This document shows, one piece after another, positions 35,144-43,378 of a DNA stretch of 64,000 bases. Made by a program: the position numbers and the translations under genes. Source of the stretch: Zeaxanthinibacter sp. PT1 (GTDB lineage Bacteria; Bacteroidota; Bacteroidia; Flavobacteriales; Flavobacteriaceae); assembly GCF_028464225.1 (NCBI RefSeq), contig NZ_JAQPCN010000001.1, forward strand, positions 620,001-684,000, read 5' to 3'. Each line of letters opens with the position of its first letter. The stretch's first letter is position 1. The notes beneath the pieces were generated by a model. The model saw only the letters and a list, made by a program, of their open reading frames with translations, searched no databases and was not told where the DNA came from.

Positions 35144-35848
35144 TTAAAAAGGTAAGTCGTCGTCATCGTCATCCTCAGAGTTAGAATTACTGGTACAACA
35201 GGGCTTTTCATGCTCCCCATACCAACCAGATAACTGAAGATAACAGCGTTCTTCTTCACCGTTAGGAGACCACCATCTCGCAAGAGAGACACGTACTATA
35301 GTGCCTGCAGGAATTATGTCTATTGGACTTTGATAACCTACATATGAGATAATATATCTTGGTATAGCTCCCACGGTATAAGCACATCTGCTGGAATATT
35401 CATATCGAACTTTTTGATCATAATCGTTTCGGATTAAATCCTTATCTGGAATCCAGAACCCTACGCTTCTTTCTGGCAAACCATGGCTCTTAGAAATGTA
35501 GCCACTTCCAGCGCCGGTCCACTGCAATAATCCTTCAAAGAGTTGGTTTGGATGTCCAAAGTATGTTCTTTTCTTTGCTTTATCTCTTAAATACTTTTCC
35601 AAAACTGGCGCAGGACAATTCTGAATGAACCTAAAATTTTGAGCTCTTATATCTTCAACATGTGGCGGGATACAATGAGCTACAGGCTCATAATTTATTT
35701 CATATATATCGCCTACATTTAATTCCGTGTTGATTGGTTGATTATAACCTTGTTCGTTTAAAAGGCGAACCATTTGACCGTTCCATAATACACCCCCTAC
35801 ACAGGCTGCATTGGACATCCGTGTTTTTGCTATTATTATTACTTTCAT
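35144..35848 (-). CDS. Dual-OB-like domain protein, partner of DUF488 proteins
   Basis: The 234-residue protein begins MKVIIIAKTRMSNAACVGGV and has conserved Trp/Arg segments (RVSLARWWSPNGEEERCYLQ, LSGWYGEH) and a beta-rich composition, matching what I know as the dual OB-fold family (assignment from memory, not searched). It ends in a run of aspartates (EDDDDDDLPF). It overlaps the preceding DUF488 gene by one base. OB folds usually bind nucleic acid or nucleotides, so a sensing role with the DUF488 proteins is plausible. Confidence 0.65.
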   Translation of the reverse strand: MKVIIIAKTRMSNAACVGGVLWNGQMVRLLNEQGYNQPINTELNVGDIYEINYEPVAHCIPPHVEDIRAQNFRFIQNCPAPVLEKYLRDKAKKRTYFGHPNQLFEGLLQWTGAGSGYISKSHGLPERSVGFWIPDKDLIRNDYDQKVRYEYSSRCAYTVGAIPRYIISYVGYQSPIDIIPAGTIVRVSLARWWSPNGEEERCYLQLSGWYGEHEKPCCTSNSNSEDDDDDDLPF

Positions 35849-36327
35849 TAGAGATGTGAAATTTGAAATCCCAACTGGTTTAATTTACTTCCAACTATGG
35901 AGCGATGGCAAGCTTCGGGTTCTTCTTCCACACAAAAAAGGACTACATTATTTGCGCCAATTTCATCAAGTTTATCAATAAACTGATCGAAATTATATTT
36001 CTGCAAAACTCTATTTTTGTAGGCTATGGTAAAGATCTTTCCTAATTGTTTCCGAGACCGTTTCTGATCACCTGCCATTGCATCAGCATCTTTCTGTAAT
36101 TGTCTTATTTCTTTCGTTGGGGCAAGGTCAATGACATGTTCATAATTAATATTTAATTCTTGCAATTTGGTTTGGAGTTTATTGCTATTCACAAAAGCAT
36201 ATTGAGCGCCCCGCACACCTCTCCGCTGTCGAATATCCACGAAGGTATCGATATTATTCTCTATTAATTTCCAAAAAAAATCCTCCGCAGAGGAATTGTA
36301 CACGCCTATAGTATAAAAGTTCATCAA
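35848..36327 (-). CDS. DUF488 family protein (second copy)
   Basis: The 159-residue protein shows DUF488 signatures: FYTIGVYNSSAEDF at the start, FVDIRQRRGVRG, and EEEPEACHRSIVGSKL, the conserved CHR motif. The family function is not established, although a conserved Cys-His-Arg suggests an enzymatic or ligand-binding pocket. It overlaps the upstream DUF488 gene by 4 bases. The two copies are clearly diverged, so they probably have different roles, perhaps forming a heterodimer. Confidence 0.88.
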   Translation of the reverse strand: MMNFYTIGVYNSSAEDFFWKLIENNIDTFVDIRQRRGVRGAQYAFVNSNKLQTKLQELNINYEHVIDLAPTKEIRQLQKDADAMAGDQKRSRKQLGKIFTIAYKNRVLQKYNFDQFIDKLDEIGANNVVLFCVEEEPEACHRSIVGSKLNQLGFQISHL

Positions 36328-36875
36328 TAAGATTTTCGTGAAGTAAAGTCGGTTTGATTTCCAAAAAGGTCTGTAGTTCCTTTTCCTTTAGTAAGTTCAT
36401 TCATTACCAACTCTTGTGATTTGAGTTGGTAATTCTTTGTGATATGATTCATCGAAATATTATGGCTCAATAATTCCTGACCTATTAATTTACTGCGATG
36501 ACATTCCTCTGGTTTGGATTCACTACACATCACGGCTATTTTGATCCCCTTCTGATTTGCTGTTAGTAATCTCTTTAACCCTTGTTTAAAGAATTGTTTT
36601 TTCTTTATCAAATCGTAAACAACTTTCCCCTCAGAATCGTAACAGCTTCGATCTTCCGGTAATCCCCCCAATTGATCACCCACAAATACGTAGGTAACCC
36701 CAACGCTCTTCAACGACGCTTGAAGTTCACTCTGATTGAATTGCGGATTCCATTTTGAGAATGGTTTAGAACGCACATCAAGAAGAAAATCAATCGAGAA
36801 ATTTTGAAGTTCATGTATGAAATCTTCAATTTTCTTATTGCCATGCCCAATGGAATATAGCGTTGTATCTTTCAT
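36324..36875 (-). CDS. DUF488 family protein (first copy)
   Basis: The 183-residue protein has the standard DUF488 pattern: LYSIGHGNKKIEDFIHEL, FLLDVRSKPFSKWNPQFNQ, VFVGDQLGGLPEDR and CSESKPEECHRSKLIG. It is the first gene of the DUF488-DUF488-dual-OB operon. Its short C-terminal extension (KGTTDLFGNQTDFTSRKS) is not part of the core family. The operon faces the Cas4-like gene at the right end of the defence island. Confidence 0.9.
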   Translation of the reverse strand: MKDTTLYSIGHGNKKIEDFIHELQNFSIDFLLDVRSKPFSKWNPQFNQSELQASLKSVGVTYVFVGDQLGGLPEDRSCYDSEGKVVYDLIKKKQFFKQGLKRLLTANQKGIKIAVMCSESKPEECHRSKLIGQELLSHNISMNHITKNYQLKSQELVMNELTKGKGTTDLFGNQTDFTSRKSY

Positions 36876-37308
36876 CTTTGGTTATACGAATATAATCGCA
36901 ATAGTTGAATATTAAAAAACCTGATCAAGGGGAGAACAAACTAATTTGAGAACTTATTATTTATCCTATTCAAATTTATTTATTATTCGCCGAATTACCA
37001 TATAGACAAAAGGTGAAAATAAATGTAGCAGTATGAAGTTTTTATACAGCTTGGCCTACAATTTTTTTTCCTGATTTAGAAATGCCTTAAACAATTGAAA
37101 CACGATGTTGCTAGTTGAAAGGTGAACTTAGTAGTATTCAGCTGGCGGTTAATATTTTTAAGTTTGGTGTCTAATCTTTATTGATTTGCTAAGTACCTAT
37201 GAAACTTCGGCCAATAGTGAGTATATGGATCACCACTCTTAAAGACCACGCCACCGTCCGCACCCAATTGGTCCGTACCAACTTTGCCATATTCACCTGG
37301 TCCGGACC
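36876..37308. other. Right boundary of the defence island, no intact gene
   Basis: The first ~300 bases are AT-rich like the island. From about 37200 base composition rises to that of the flanking chromosome. A short open stretch around 37225-37350 (LKDHATVRTQLVRTNFAIFT ... SGPLVNRV) ends at a stop and reads like the C-terminus of a lost gene, but it was not recognised. Composition shift plus gene scraps suggest the edge of an insertion. Confidence 0.4.
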
Positions 37309-37490
37309 CTTAGTAAATCGGGTGTGCAGCGGGCCCTGGTAGATGGCGTCAATTCTTGCAAGATTCCGGATAAGTAGCTAGCAAACAATCCGCTATCTTA
37401 GTCACAAAACTTTCTGTGAAATTTCTACGCTACCTTCTACTTCTTAATACTCCCCTCTCCTGCTCCACTCCTGCTCCTACGCGGAACGCG
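37309..37490 (+). pseudogene. Truncated duplicate of the 5' end of the SGNH hydrolase gene
   Basis: The stretch from about 37333 to 37490 aligns by eye with 37602-37757, the leader and first ~25 codons of the intact SGNH gene. Shared blocks include CCCTGG.AGAT, GTCAATTC.TGCA, AACAATC..CTATCTTAGTCA, CCTGCTCCAC and CCTGCTCCTACGC. After the signal-peptide region the copy stops at a GC-rich repeat (cggttcgcagttcgcag and a palindrome at 37512-37539). Only the promoter and signal-peptide part remains, with GTG at the start position where the intact gene has TTG. Confidence 0.65.
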
Positions 37491-37511
37491 CGGTTCGCAG
37501 TTCGCAGATTG

Positions 37512-37539
37512 CCCGTACCGAACGGCACATTCGGGCGGG
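37512..37539. repeat. GC-rich palindrome (family A)
   Basis: A variant of the dispersed CCCGCCCG ... CGGGCGGG palindrome (here starting CCCGTACCGAACGG) sits between the SGNH gene and its broken duplicate, flanked by gcagttcgcag words. Other copies are listed at 38478, 42704, 47469, 56190, 56418, 61322, 61518 and 61629. Confidence 0.75.
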
Positions 37540-37683
37540 TTCGCAGTTTGAGCATGCCTGATTATGGTTACCCCTTTTCTGGTTAATCTAATAGGTAGTA
37601 CACCCTGGCAGATAGTGTCAATTCCTGCAGGTTTCAGGATATTTAACTCATAAACAATCTTCTATCTTAGTCAAAAAATTATT

Positions 37684-38415
37684 TTGAAATCATACTGTCC
37701 ATTCCTGATTCTTCTATGTTTCTTTTCCTGCTCCACCCCTGCTCCTACGCAGCGCGCTTCGGAGCACGGGGGTGATCGCGGAAGCGATGAAAACACCACA
37801 ACTGCCGACATCCGCTACCTGGCCTTGGGTGATTCCTATACTATTGGTGAAAGCGTCTGCGATGCCTGCAGCTTTCCGGCACAACTAACCGAGGCGATCA
37901 AAGAAGAACGGAATTTCACCGCTCTGGACCTAAAAATTATTGCCCGTACCGGGTGGACGACCACCCAATTGCTAACCGCCATTGAGCAGGAAGACCCCGA
38001 CACCAATTATGACATGGTGACCCTCCTCATTGGAGTCAATAACCAGTTCCAGGGGAAGGATTTTTCCCTCTACGAGTCCGAGTTTGAAACTCTCTTACAA
38101 AAGGCTATTCAATTCGCCCAAGGGGATGTCGCCAATGTCATCGTGCTCTCCATCCCGGATTATGCGTTTACCCCCTACGGGCAAAACACTTCGGATCCGG
38201 AACGAATCTCTACCGAACTGGATGCCTATAACGCTTATGCCGCACAAGTGGCGCAGCAGTACCAGGTAACCTTTCTGAACATCACGGATATTACCCGGGA
38301 AGGGCTGGATAATCCCAGCCTGGTAGCTAGTGATGGGTTGCATCCCTCTAAAGAGGCGTATGGGAGGTTTGTTGAAAGGCTACTTCCTATTGCGTTGGAT
38401 AAGATTAAGGATTGA
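37684..38415 (+). CDS. SGNH/GDSL hydrolase lipoprotein
   Basis: The 243-residue protein starts at a TTG, because the signal peptide (MKSYCPFLILLCFFSC, lipobox with Cys16) requires it and no ATG is nearby. SGNH blocks are clear: YLALGDSYTIGE (Ser51 nucleophile), the Gly block in ARTGWTTTQL, LLIGVNNQFQG (Asn block) and VASDGLHPSKEAYGRF with the catalytic Asp and His. It probably acts on ester or acyl groups of lipids or polysaccharides at the cell surface. The gene was partly duplicated just upstream. Confidence 0.88.
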   Translation: MKSYCPFLILLCFFSCSTPAPTQRASEHGGDRGSDENTTTADIRYLALGDSYTIGESVCDACSFPAQLTEAIKEERNFTALDLKIIARTGWTTTQLLTAIEQEDPDTNYDMVTLLIGVNNQFQGKDFSLYESEFETLLQKAIQFAQGDVANVIVLSIPDYAFTPYGQNTSDPERISTELDAYNAYAAQVAQQYQVTFLNITDITREGLDNPSLVASDGLHPSKEAYGRFVERLLPIALDKIKD

Positions 38416-38445
38416 TTTTGTACTTCGTACGCGGTTTCATATTCC

Positions 38446-38681
38446 TACTTTTTTGCATTGCCCAAAAAAGTATCCAACCCGCCCGAACGTACCGTTCGGT
38501 ACGGGCGGGAAAACGCTAGGCTGCATTTTCTTTTCTGCATTTCTACGGTCTCGCGGTCTGCGCTGTCCGATACCGGCAAAAATATCTTATACATAGAAAG
38601 GAGTTTCTAACCTTCCCCTCTTCCCGGACAGCTTCCGGGAACCCTCAGGACTTGATTTACTACGGATATAAAATGATGCCG
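38446..38681 (+). repeat. Composite intergenic repeat (family H), copy 1
   Basis: The element starts with a hairpin (TACTTTTTTG ... CAAAAAAGTA), contains palindrome A at 38478-38509, then a block aaaacgctaggctgcatttt. Next is GCTGTCCGATACC, and about 60 bases later TTCCCGGACAGCTT, whose CTGTCCG/CGGACAG words form an inverted pair. It ends near aaaatgatgcc. Similar blocks occur at 39015-39171 and, inverted, at 47250-47534. The overlapping ORFs are low-complexity shadows. No transposase is seen. Confidence 0.7.
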
Positions 38682-39014
38682 TTTTTGACAGAGGATGAAT
38701 TGTAGGGTACCCTTTTCCGTGGCTGTAGTGAAAGAGGCCGTTAAGAATTTTTGAAGCCTTGGAGAAAATTTAGGCCGATTGAGCGGTTTTTGAAACGAAG
38801 GTTTCAAAAAACACCTAGTGAAAAGGCGTCTTTTCTTTTGTTTCGTTTTCTTTGGACGAGCAAAGAAAATGAAATGTAAGATTCATTACACCTGTATTCA
38901 AAAAACATGCTATTAGGGCAGAGAGGAAAACGCAGGGTAGAAGTTAGGGTAAGCAGATAAACCCGCCCGCGCAAACGAATTAGTCTGGCCAGGAACGTTC
39001 CGTTCGGAATAAGA
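38682..39014. other. Repeat-derived intergenic sequence
   Basis: No gene. The part at 38815-38880 contains caaagaaaatgaaatg-type words (cttttgtttcgttttctttgg), which have an echo at 43100-43140. A diverged palindrome A (cccgcccg at 38962 to ggaataagaggg near 39017) precedes family H copy 2. Confidence 0.5.
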
Positions 39015-39171
39015 GGGAAAACTCTAGGCTGCATTTTCTTTTCTGCACTTCTCAGGTCTGCGCTGTCCGATACCGGCAAAAATATCCTATACATAGAAAG
39101 TAGTTTCTAGCCTTCCCCGCTTCCCGGACAGCTTCTGGGACCAGAACTGCAACGAAAAGAAAATGATGCCG
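39015..39171 (+). repeat. Composite intergenic repeat (family H), copy 2
   Basis: It repeats the central and right part of copy 1: the ctaggctgcattttcttttc block, GCTGTCCGATACCGGCAAAA, the tatacatagaaag block, TTCCCGGACAGCTTCTGGGA and aaaatgatgcc, with small differences. The left hairpin and an intact palindrome A are missing. Confidence 0.7.
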
Positions 39172-39265
39172 GTTGTCCATTATTTGAAAATTGAACTCCC
39201 TATCCGGTAATCCGGCAGTTGCGGTAAAGGGAGGGTTTGTAAGCGTGTAGAGCACCCTGAAACGA

Positions 39266-41056
39266 CTATTTCCGCTTTGCAATAAAAGTTCCATTAGGCT
39301 GGATAACCCTTAGCTGTTTTATGGTGCCGTTATCATCGGAGACGAATTCTGCGAAAAATCCTTCTTCTGCACCGATAGCGAACCTCTCTTGGTCTAATGG
39401 GATAAGGTCGTACTCCCTCTGACCGGGAACAAACATTACCAAACCATCCCCCTTAAGAAATATCCTGACAGCAATACCTGGGAGCTCATACGAGCCTTCG
39501 TAGACTTGTAGGGTAGCTAGTGGAATTTCCACAGTTTCATATTCCCGGGTGAATTCTATAGGCTGGTCCAGGGTCCGCTCCAGTTTCATCTTTACTGAAG
39601 CTATCTCCCCCGTTTCATTCATGGAAAAACTCGTTTTAAATGGGACTATGTTTACGGTATCTGGCTTATTATTTAAGAATGGTATAGGCTGAAATACGTC
39701 ATAATGCTGGGGTTTAAGGTAAGAGGATCCATGAGGAGTTTTAAGGATCAAAGAATCAGATCTGACCGATACCTTTATTCCCCCGTAACCAGGGTGGTGA
39801 AAGGTCCCCGTATAGTCCGCCAGATCATGGGTAGGGCCTGCGATGGTTCCTGCTATTTCTTTCGGTGTTTCCTCCTCTGCTTCATCATCCGCGCCGGAAT
39901 TCTTCAGTATTTTACTTATCCAATCTATTTTATCCAGCTGTAACATGCGGTCTGCAATAAGGTTTCTTACCATCGGTAAGGCCATGGTGCCTGGTCGGTT
40001 AGCCAGTATTACTATTCCTATGCTATCCGTGGGATATAAGGCGACATATGCGTTAAACCCATCTATACCTCCACTATGACCCACCCTGTAATGCCCGCGG
40101 TATGAACTGATTCCCCACCCATATCCATACGTATTATTATGAATATAAGGACTCTCACTACTTGGCATTCCACTTCCGGATACCGCATGGGAACTCATGG
40201 CCTCCGTCACGTAATTCTCAGGGATCAGCTGCTTGCCGCGGTGCTTCCCCTTATTTACCCAGGTCAGCAACCATTGGGTCATCTCTCTTGCGCTACTATT
40301 AATACTGCCTGCCGGGCCCATAGCCGCGATATCATAATAGGGCACAGGGCGAAAAATACTGTCCTGCACCAACTCGTAGCCTACCGCTGTGTTTTCAGAC
40401 TCCTTTAATGCTCCTATGGTCAGGTTGGATCGCGTCATTTCCAAAGGATCAAAGAAACGCTCCTGTATATTCTGCTCCCAACTTTTCCCGGTGATTCGTT
40501 CAGCAATCACCCCCTGGACCAGGTACATAAAATTATTATAATGCCATTTTTGCCGCAGTCCTGTGAAAGGCTCTAAGTATTGAATCCGTTGGATCAGGCT
40601 ATCCTTGCTTTGAGTGGGAAACAAATACCAGGCGAGATCATGTCTCGGAATTCCAGTCTGGTGTGTCATCAGGTCCTTGATGGTGACATTATTGTTCAAT
40701 TCCGAATTGTAGAACCGCAATTCCGGGATATAATCCCTGGGATTATCATCAAAATCAAGTTTGCCTTCCTGTCTCAATAATCCAAGCAACGCCCCGGTAA
40801 ACGCCTTACTGCAGGATCCAATGGCAAAAAGGGTGTTCTGGTCTACCGGAATTTTCTTTTCGACATCCCTGTAGCCATATCCCCCTGAGAGGATGACTTT
40901 ATCCTTTTCTACCACAGCTACACTAAAACCAGGGGTTTTAGTCACCTCCAGAATTTTTTTGAATTCCTTATCCAGGTTCTTGAGTCGAGGATCTGCCTGT
41001 GCGTTTCCATTCTGAAGAAATAAAAATAATCCCAAGCATAGTACAGCTAATTTCAT
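39266..41056 (-). CDS. Secreted serine hydrolase with two C-terminal DUF3471-like domains
   Basis: The 596-residue protein starts with a signal peptide (MKLAVLCLGLFLFLQNGNAQ). Catalytic motifs of the beta-lactamase fold are SCSK, YNN in KWHYNNFMYLVQG, and HSGG in VGHSGGIDGF. From about residue 395 there is an Asp/Glu linker (DDEAEEETPKE), then two DUF3471-like beta-barrels (DYTGTFHHPGYGG and YEGSYELPGIAV), a layout known from D-aminopeptidase or esterase relatives. The substrate is unknown. It is read towards the repeat-rich gap on its left and is not in an operon. Confidence 0.9.
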   Translation of the reverse strand: MKLAVLCLGLFLFLQNGNAQADPRLKNLDKEFKKILEVTKTPGFSVAVVEKDKVILSGGYGYRDVEKKIPVDQNTLFAIGSCSKAFTGALLGLLRQEGKLDFDDNPRDYIPELRFYNSELNNNVTIKDLMTHQTGIPRHDLAWYLFPTQSKDSLIQRIQYLEPFTGLRQKWHYNNFMYLVQGVIAERITGKSWEQNIQERFFDPLEMTRSNLTIGALKESENTAVGYELVQDSIFRPVPYYDIAAMGPAGSINSSAREMTQWLLTWVNKGKHRGKQLIPENYVTEAMSSHAVSGSGMPSSESPYIHNNTYGYGWGISSYRGHYRVGHSGGIDGFNAYVALYPTDSIGIVILANRPGTMALPMVRNLIADRMLQLDKIDWISKILKNSGADDEAEEETPKEIAGTIAGPTHDLADYTGTFHHPGYGGIKVSVRSDSLILKTPHGSSYLKPQHYDVFQPIPFLNNKPDTVNIVPFKTSFSMNETGEIASVKMKLERTLDQPIEFTREYETVEIPLATLQVYEGSYELPGIAVRIFLKGDGLVMFVPGQREYDLIPLDQERFAIGAEEGFFAEFVSDDNGTIKQLRVIQPNGTFIAKRK

Positions 41057-41452
41057 ATGTCTGATTTAAAAGATTTATAGCGGGTGGAGAGAATGAGTTA
41101 TAAAGAAAGGACAACGCCTGTTTACTTTCGAATGATCTGGAGTGACCGGTGGAATTGAATGTTCATGAAATTCTTCAGAAAAAGAAGGTTGCAACTTATA
41201 AGAAGTGAATTCCATTATGGCCCGTTGGTGTAGCAGAAGTCGGGGGTAACCTTCTAATTTCCCGGAATATACAAAAAAATCTATATTCAGGAGCCCAGAA
41301 TAGAACTTTTAATCTATACCGCTAAGGTTGCCCTAATAAGACAGCGGATGAGGATCCCTTTTATGGTTATGACTTTTTGATGAATTGCCCAAAATGATTT
41401 ATAGCCGCTCTCCTTACCTCGAACCTCAAACCTCGAACCTCGAACTACCATA
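41057..41452. other. Intergenic region ending in word repeats
   Basis: The first 350 bases hold no gene, RNA or clear repeat. They should contain the promoter of the serine hydrolase on the left. At 41415-41450 the tcgaacct word is repeated about five times (cctcgaacctcaaacctcg...), directly against the stop of the next gene. Confidence 0.5.
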
Positions 41453-42589
41453 CTAATCCTTCTCCTCAAGATACTCCATCACCACCCGGTAAGTATCTTC
41501 GATCAAACTACTCCCGAACAACCGGTCATTATTCATAAAAATCGCAATATCCAACGACCGTTCCCGGTGGTGGATCACGAAGGTGTTTGCACCAAATGCT
41601 CGGCCCCCATGTAAGGCGAGATCACCGGCCACTTCCCAGCCCTTGGCATAATGTGCAGTTGTCCCTGCAAAGAATTTTATATCCGTTTCGGACCCTGGGA
41701 TGGGAATATTGTCTGCCTGGAAGATCAAATCGTGGGTCTCCGGGGAAAAGATTTTCCTATTTCGCAGCGCCTGGGTATAGGCAAAATAGTCGCTGATGCT
41801 GGTGTACATTCCCCCTGCTCCTAATAGACCGTACAGGAAATGTCCATCTACCTTTTGCCACTGCCCAAGGCTGTCCTTTTCATAACAAAAAGCGCGTTTC
41901 TTGATCTCGATGGGCCGTGCCAGGTTAAAGAAATGGGTGCGGTTCATCCCTGCCTTTTTAAAGATGTGCTCCTCGGCAAATGCGGCAAAATCCTGCCCGC
42001 TCACCTTTTCCACGATGGCCGCCAGCAGTTCGTAAGTGCCGTTGTTGTATTGCCACTCGGTTCCGGGTGTTAATGGCGAGGGTGGATTCTTTTCATAATA
42101 GGCCACCACATCCTTATTCTCTGCAATCTTTGTGCTGTCCCACTCGCTGAAAAATGCATCTTCGGCATCCGCCAGCCCGCTGGTGTGATGCACTAATTGC
42201 TCAATGGTCACATTTTTAAAAATCTCAAAGGGATAGATGGAATAGACCGTATCGCTGAGCGAGAGTTTCCCCTGGTCTACCAATGCCAGGACCGCCAGGG
42301 CCGTAAACTGCTTACTGACCGACCCCATCCGCATATTGGTGTTCATATTGATGGGTTCTTTGCGCTCCAGGTCTCGCAAGCCGTAGCCCTTCCCCACCAG
42401 GATTTCCCCGTCATAGGCAACCATCAGCGCCGCCCCCGGTTCGCCCGGCTGAACGACTTGCGCAAAAATTGAATCCAGCCGGATCTCCAAAGCCGCCAGC
42501 AGTTCTTGTTCTTGTACTTGTTTTTTCTTGCTGTCTTGTTGGCAGGATGCGATGACCAGCAGTAGTAGTAGGGATAGTAGTTTTTTCAT
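41453..42589 (-). CDS. Serine hydrolase lipoprotein, duplicate A
   Basis: The 378-residue protein begins MKKLLSLLLLLVIASCQQ, a lipoprotein signal encoded by a simple tri-nucleotide Leu run. Motifs are SVSKQF (SxxK), YNNGTY (YxN) and HGGRAFG. It is a close paralogue of the gene at 45613-46746. The middle of the two is nearly identical, while the last ~100 codons differ strongly (for example HGGRAFGANTFVIHH against HGGDWFGVNTFVIHE). About 90 bases upstream of the start are also shared. Probably a periplasmic esterase or peptidase; the substrate is unknown. Confidence 0.9.
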   Translation of the reverse strand: MKKLLSLLLLLVIASCQQDSKKKQVQEQELLAALEIRLDSIFAQVVQPGEPGAALMVAYDGEILVGKGYGLRDLERKEPINMNTNMRMGSVSKQFTALAVLALVDQGKLSLSDTVYSIYPFEIFKNVTIEQLVHHTSGLADAEDAFFSEWDSTKIAENKDVVAYYEKNPPSPLTPGTEWQYNNGTYELLAAIVEKVSGQDFAAFAEEHIFKKAGMNRTHFFNLARPIEIKKRAFCYEKDSLGQWQKVDGHFLYGLLGAGGMYTSISDYFAYTQALRNRKIFSPETHDLIFQADNIPIPGSETDIKFFAGTTAHYAKGWEVAGDLALHGGRAFGANTFVIHHRERSLDIAIFMNNDRLFGSSLIEDTYRVVMEYLEEKD

Positions 42590-42651
42590 CGGTTTGTTAT
42601 TAGAGGGGGAGGGATGTATTAAAGATATTGAATTTTGGTTTGCGGTTTGCG

Positions 42652-42671
42652 CCTGCCTGCCGGCAGGCAGG
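42652..42671. repeat. Perfect 20-bp palindrome (family B)
   Basis: CCTGCCTGCC is followed directly by its reverse complement GGCAGGCAGG. It lies in a segment (42651-42676) that is absent from the homologous leader at 46800. Related sequences are seen at 45571-45596 and 61621-61658. Confidence 0.8.
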
Positions 42672-42703
42672 GTTGGCGGTTTGCAGTTTGGGCCCTTCGA
42701 CTA

Positions 42704-42735
42704 CCCGCCCGAATGTGCCGTTCGGTACGGGCGGG
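42704..42735. repeat. GC-rich palindrome (family A) inside a target found empty at 46835
   Basis: CCCGCCCG ... CGGGCGGG with an inner CCGTTCGG core interrupts the sequence cccttcgactac/gctcagggc. In the duplicated leader at 46822-46845 the same target is uninterrupted, so 42705-42736 is a 32-base presence/absence difference. Confidence 0.85.
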
Positions 42736-43378
42736 CGCTCAGGGCAGGGTTTGGGGTTTGCAGTTCGGGGGTTTGGAGTTTGGGGTTCGGGGTTTCTGGT
42801 CTAAAATTTACTGACAAAAAATAACAGCTTCAGAAATAAAAGAGAGGCACGTATTGGCAAAACACCTCTGCATCCCAGATAGCTTCGGGGGCCGGAATTG
42901 CGACGAAAAGAACATGATGCCATTGTGAAATCGTTAAGCTAGGGAATGCCTTTTCTTCAGTATAGGCTAAGCAAACTTGGAATGCTACTCGAAAATGACT
43001 AAGCCATTTTTGGCCAAGTTTGTGTGCCGGTTTTGCGCAGCAAAAATACATATAGAAATCGAAGATTCACGAGCTCCTATGAAATTGAACATGTGCGAGT
43101 AAAAGGCAAGGAAGGCCCTTCCTTTGCTTCGTTTCTTTGGGCCAGACTCATACCATGCATCGCAGCTTGGCTGAAATGCAATTCAATGAAAAAACGATTA
43201 ATAGTGTTTCTTGGTTACATCGAATTCTGATTAATTCGCTTCTTATCCGGCAAGGTAGGCGTAGAACTACGGGGAAACCTATCCCGAAACCTTGGTGAGG
43301 GCAACAGCTCATCGTTAGAAAATTTGGTTTTACTGAGAAAAAATTCGTTATTGTTGTTCTAACCGACCAAACCTTACC

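Larger units (their letters stand above)
42590..43378. other. Duplicated leader plus inserted palindromes and repeat fragments
   Basis: The first ~60 bases match the leader of the paralogue at 46747. Then come tttgcggtttgc words, palindrome B, palindrome A, more gtttggggttt words to 42800, a fragment of family H at 42872-42924 (ccagatagcttc ... catgatgcc), and a cctttgcttcgtttctttggg block near 43115-43140. The last 180 bases should contain the promoter of the LRR gene. A loose candidate is TTTG at 43323 with TATTGTTG at 43349, but the spacing is longer than usual. Confidence 0.55.

Noticed and set aside
38607-39294. Minus-strand ORFs of 66-96 residues in the 38.6-39.3 kb gap
   Set aside because: They lie across family H repeat copies; similarity between the repeat copies is at DNA level and crosses frames, so no gene is supported.
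41220-41260. tRNA-like words (cccgttggtgtagcag)
   Set aside because: No cloverleaf could be folded around them by eye; no anticodon arm or T-loop is present.
41453-42589. True beta-lactamase conferring antibiotic resistance
   Set aside because: The SxxK/YxN/HGG pattern fits the broad serine hydrolase group, and the lipoprotein signal and C-terminal region do not match known resistance enzymes.
43024-43230. ORF of 68 residues before the LRR gene
   Set aside because: It is formed from dispersed repeat sequence (the cctttgcttcg block) and has no protein-like features.
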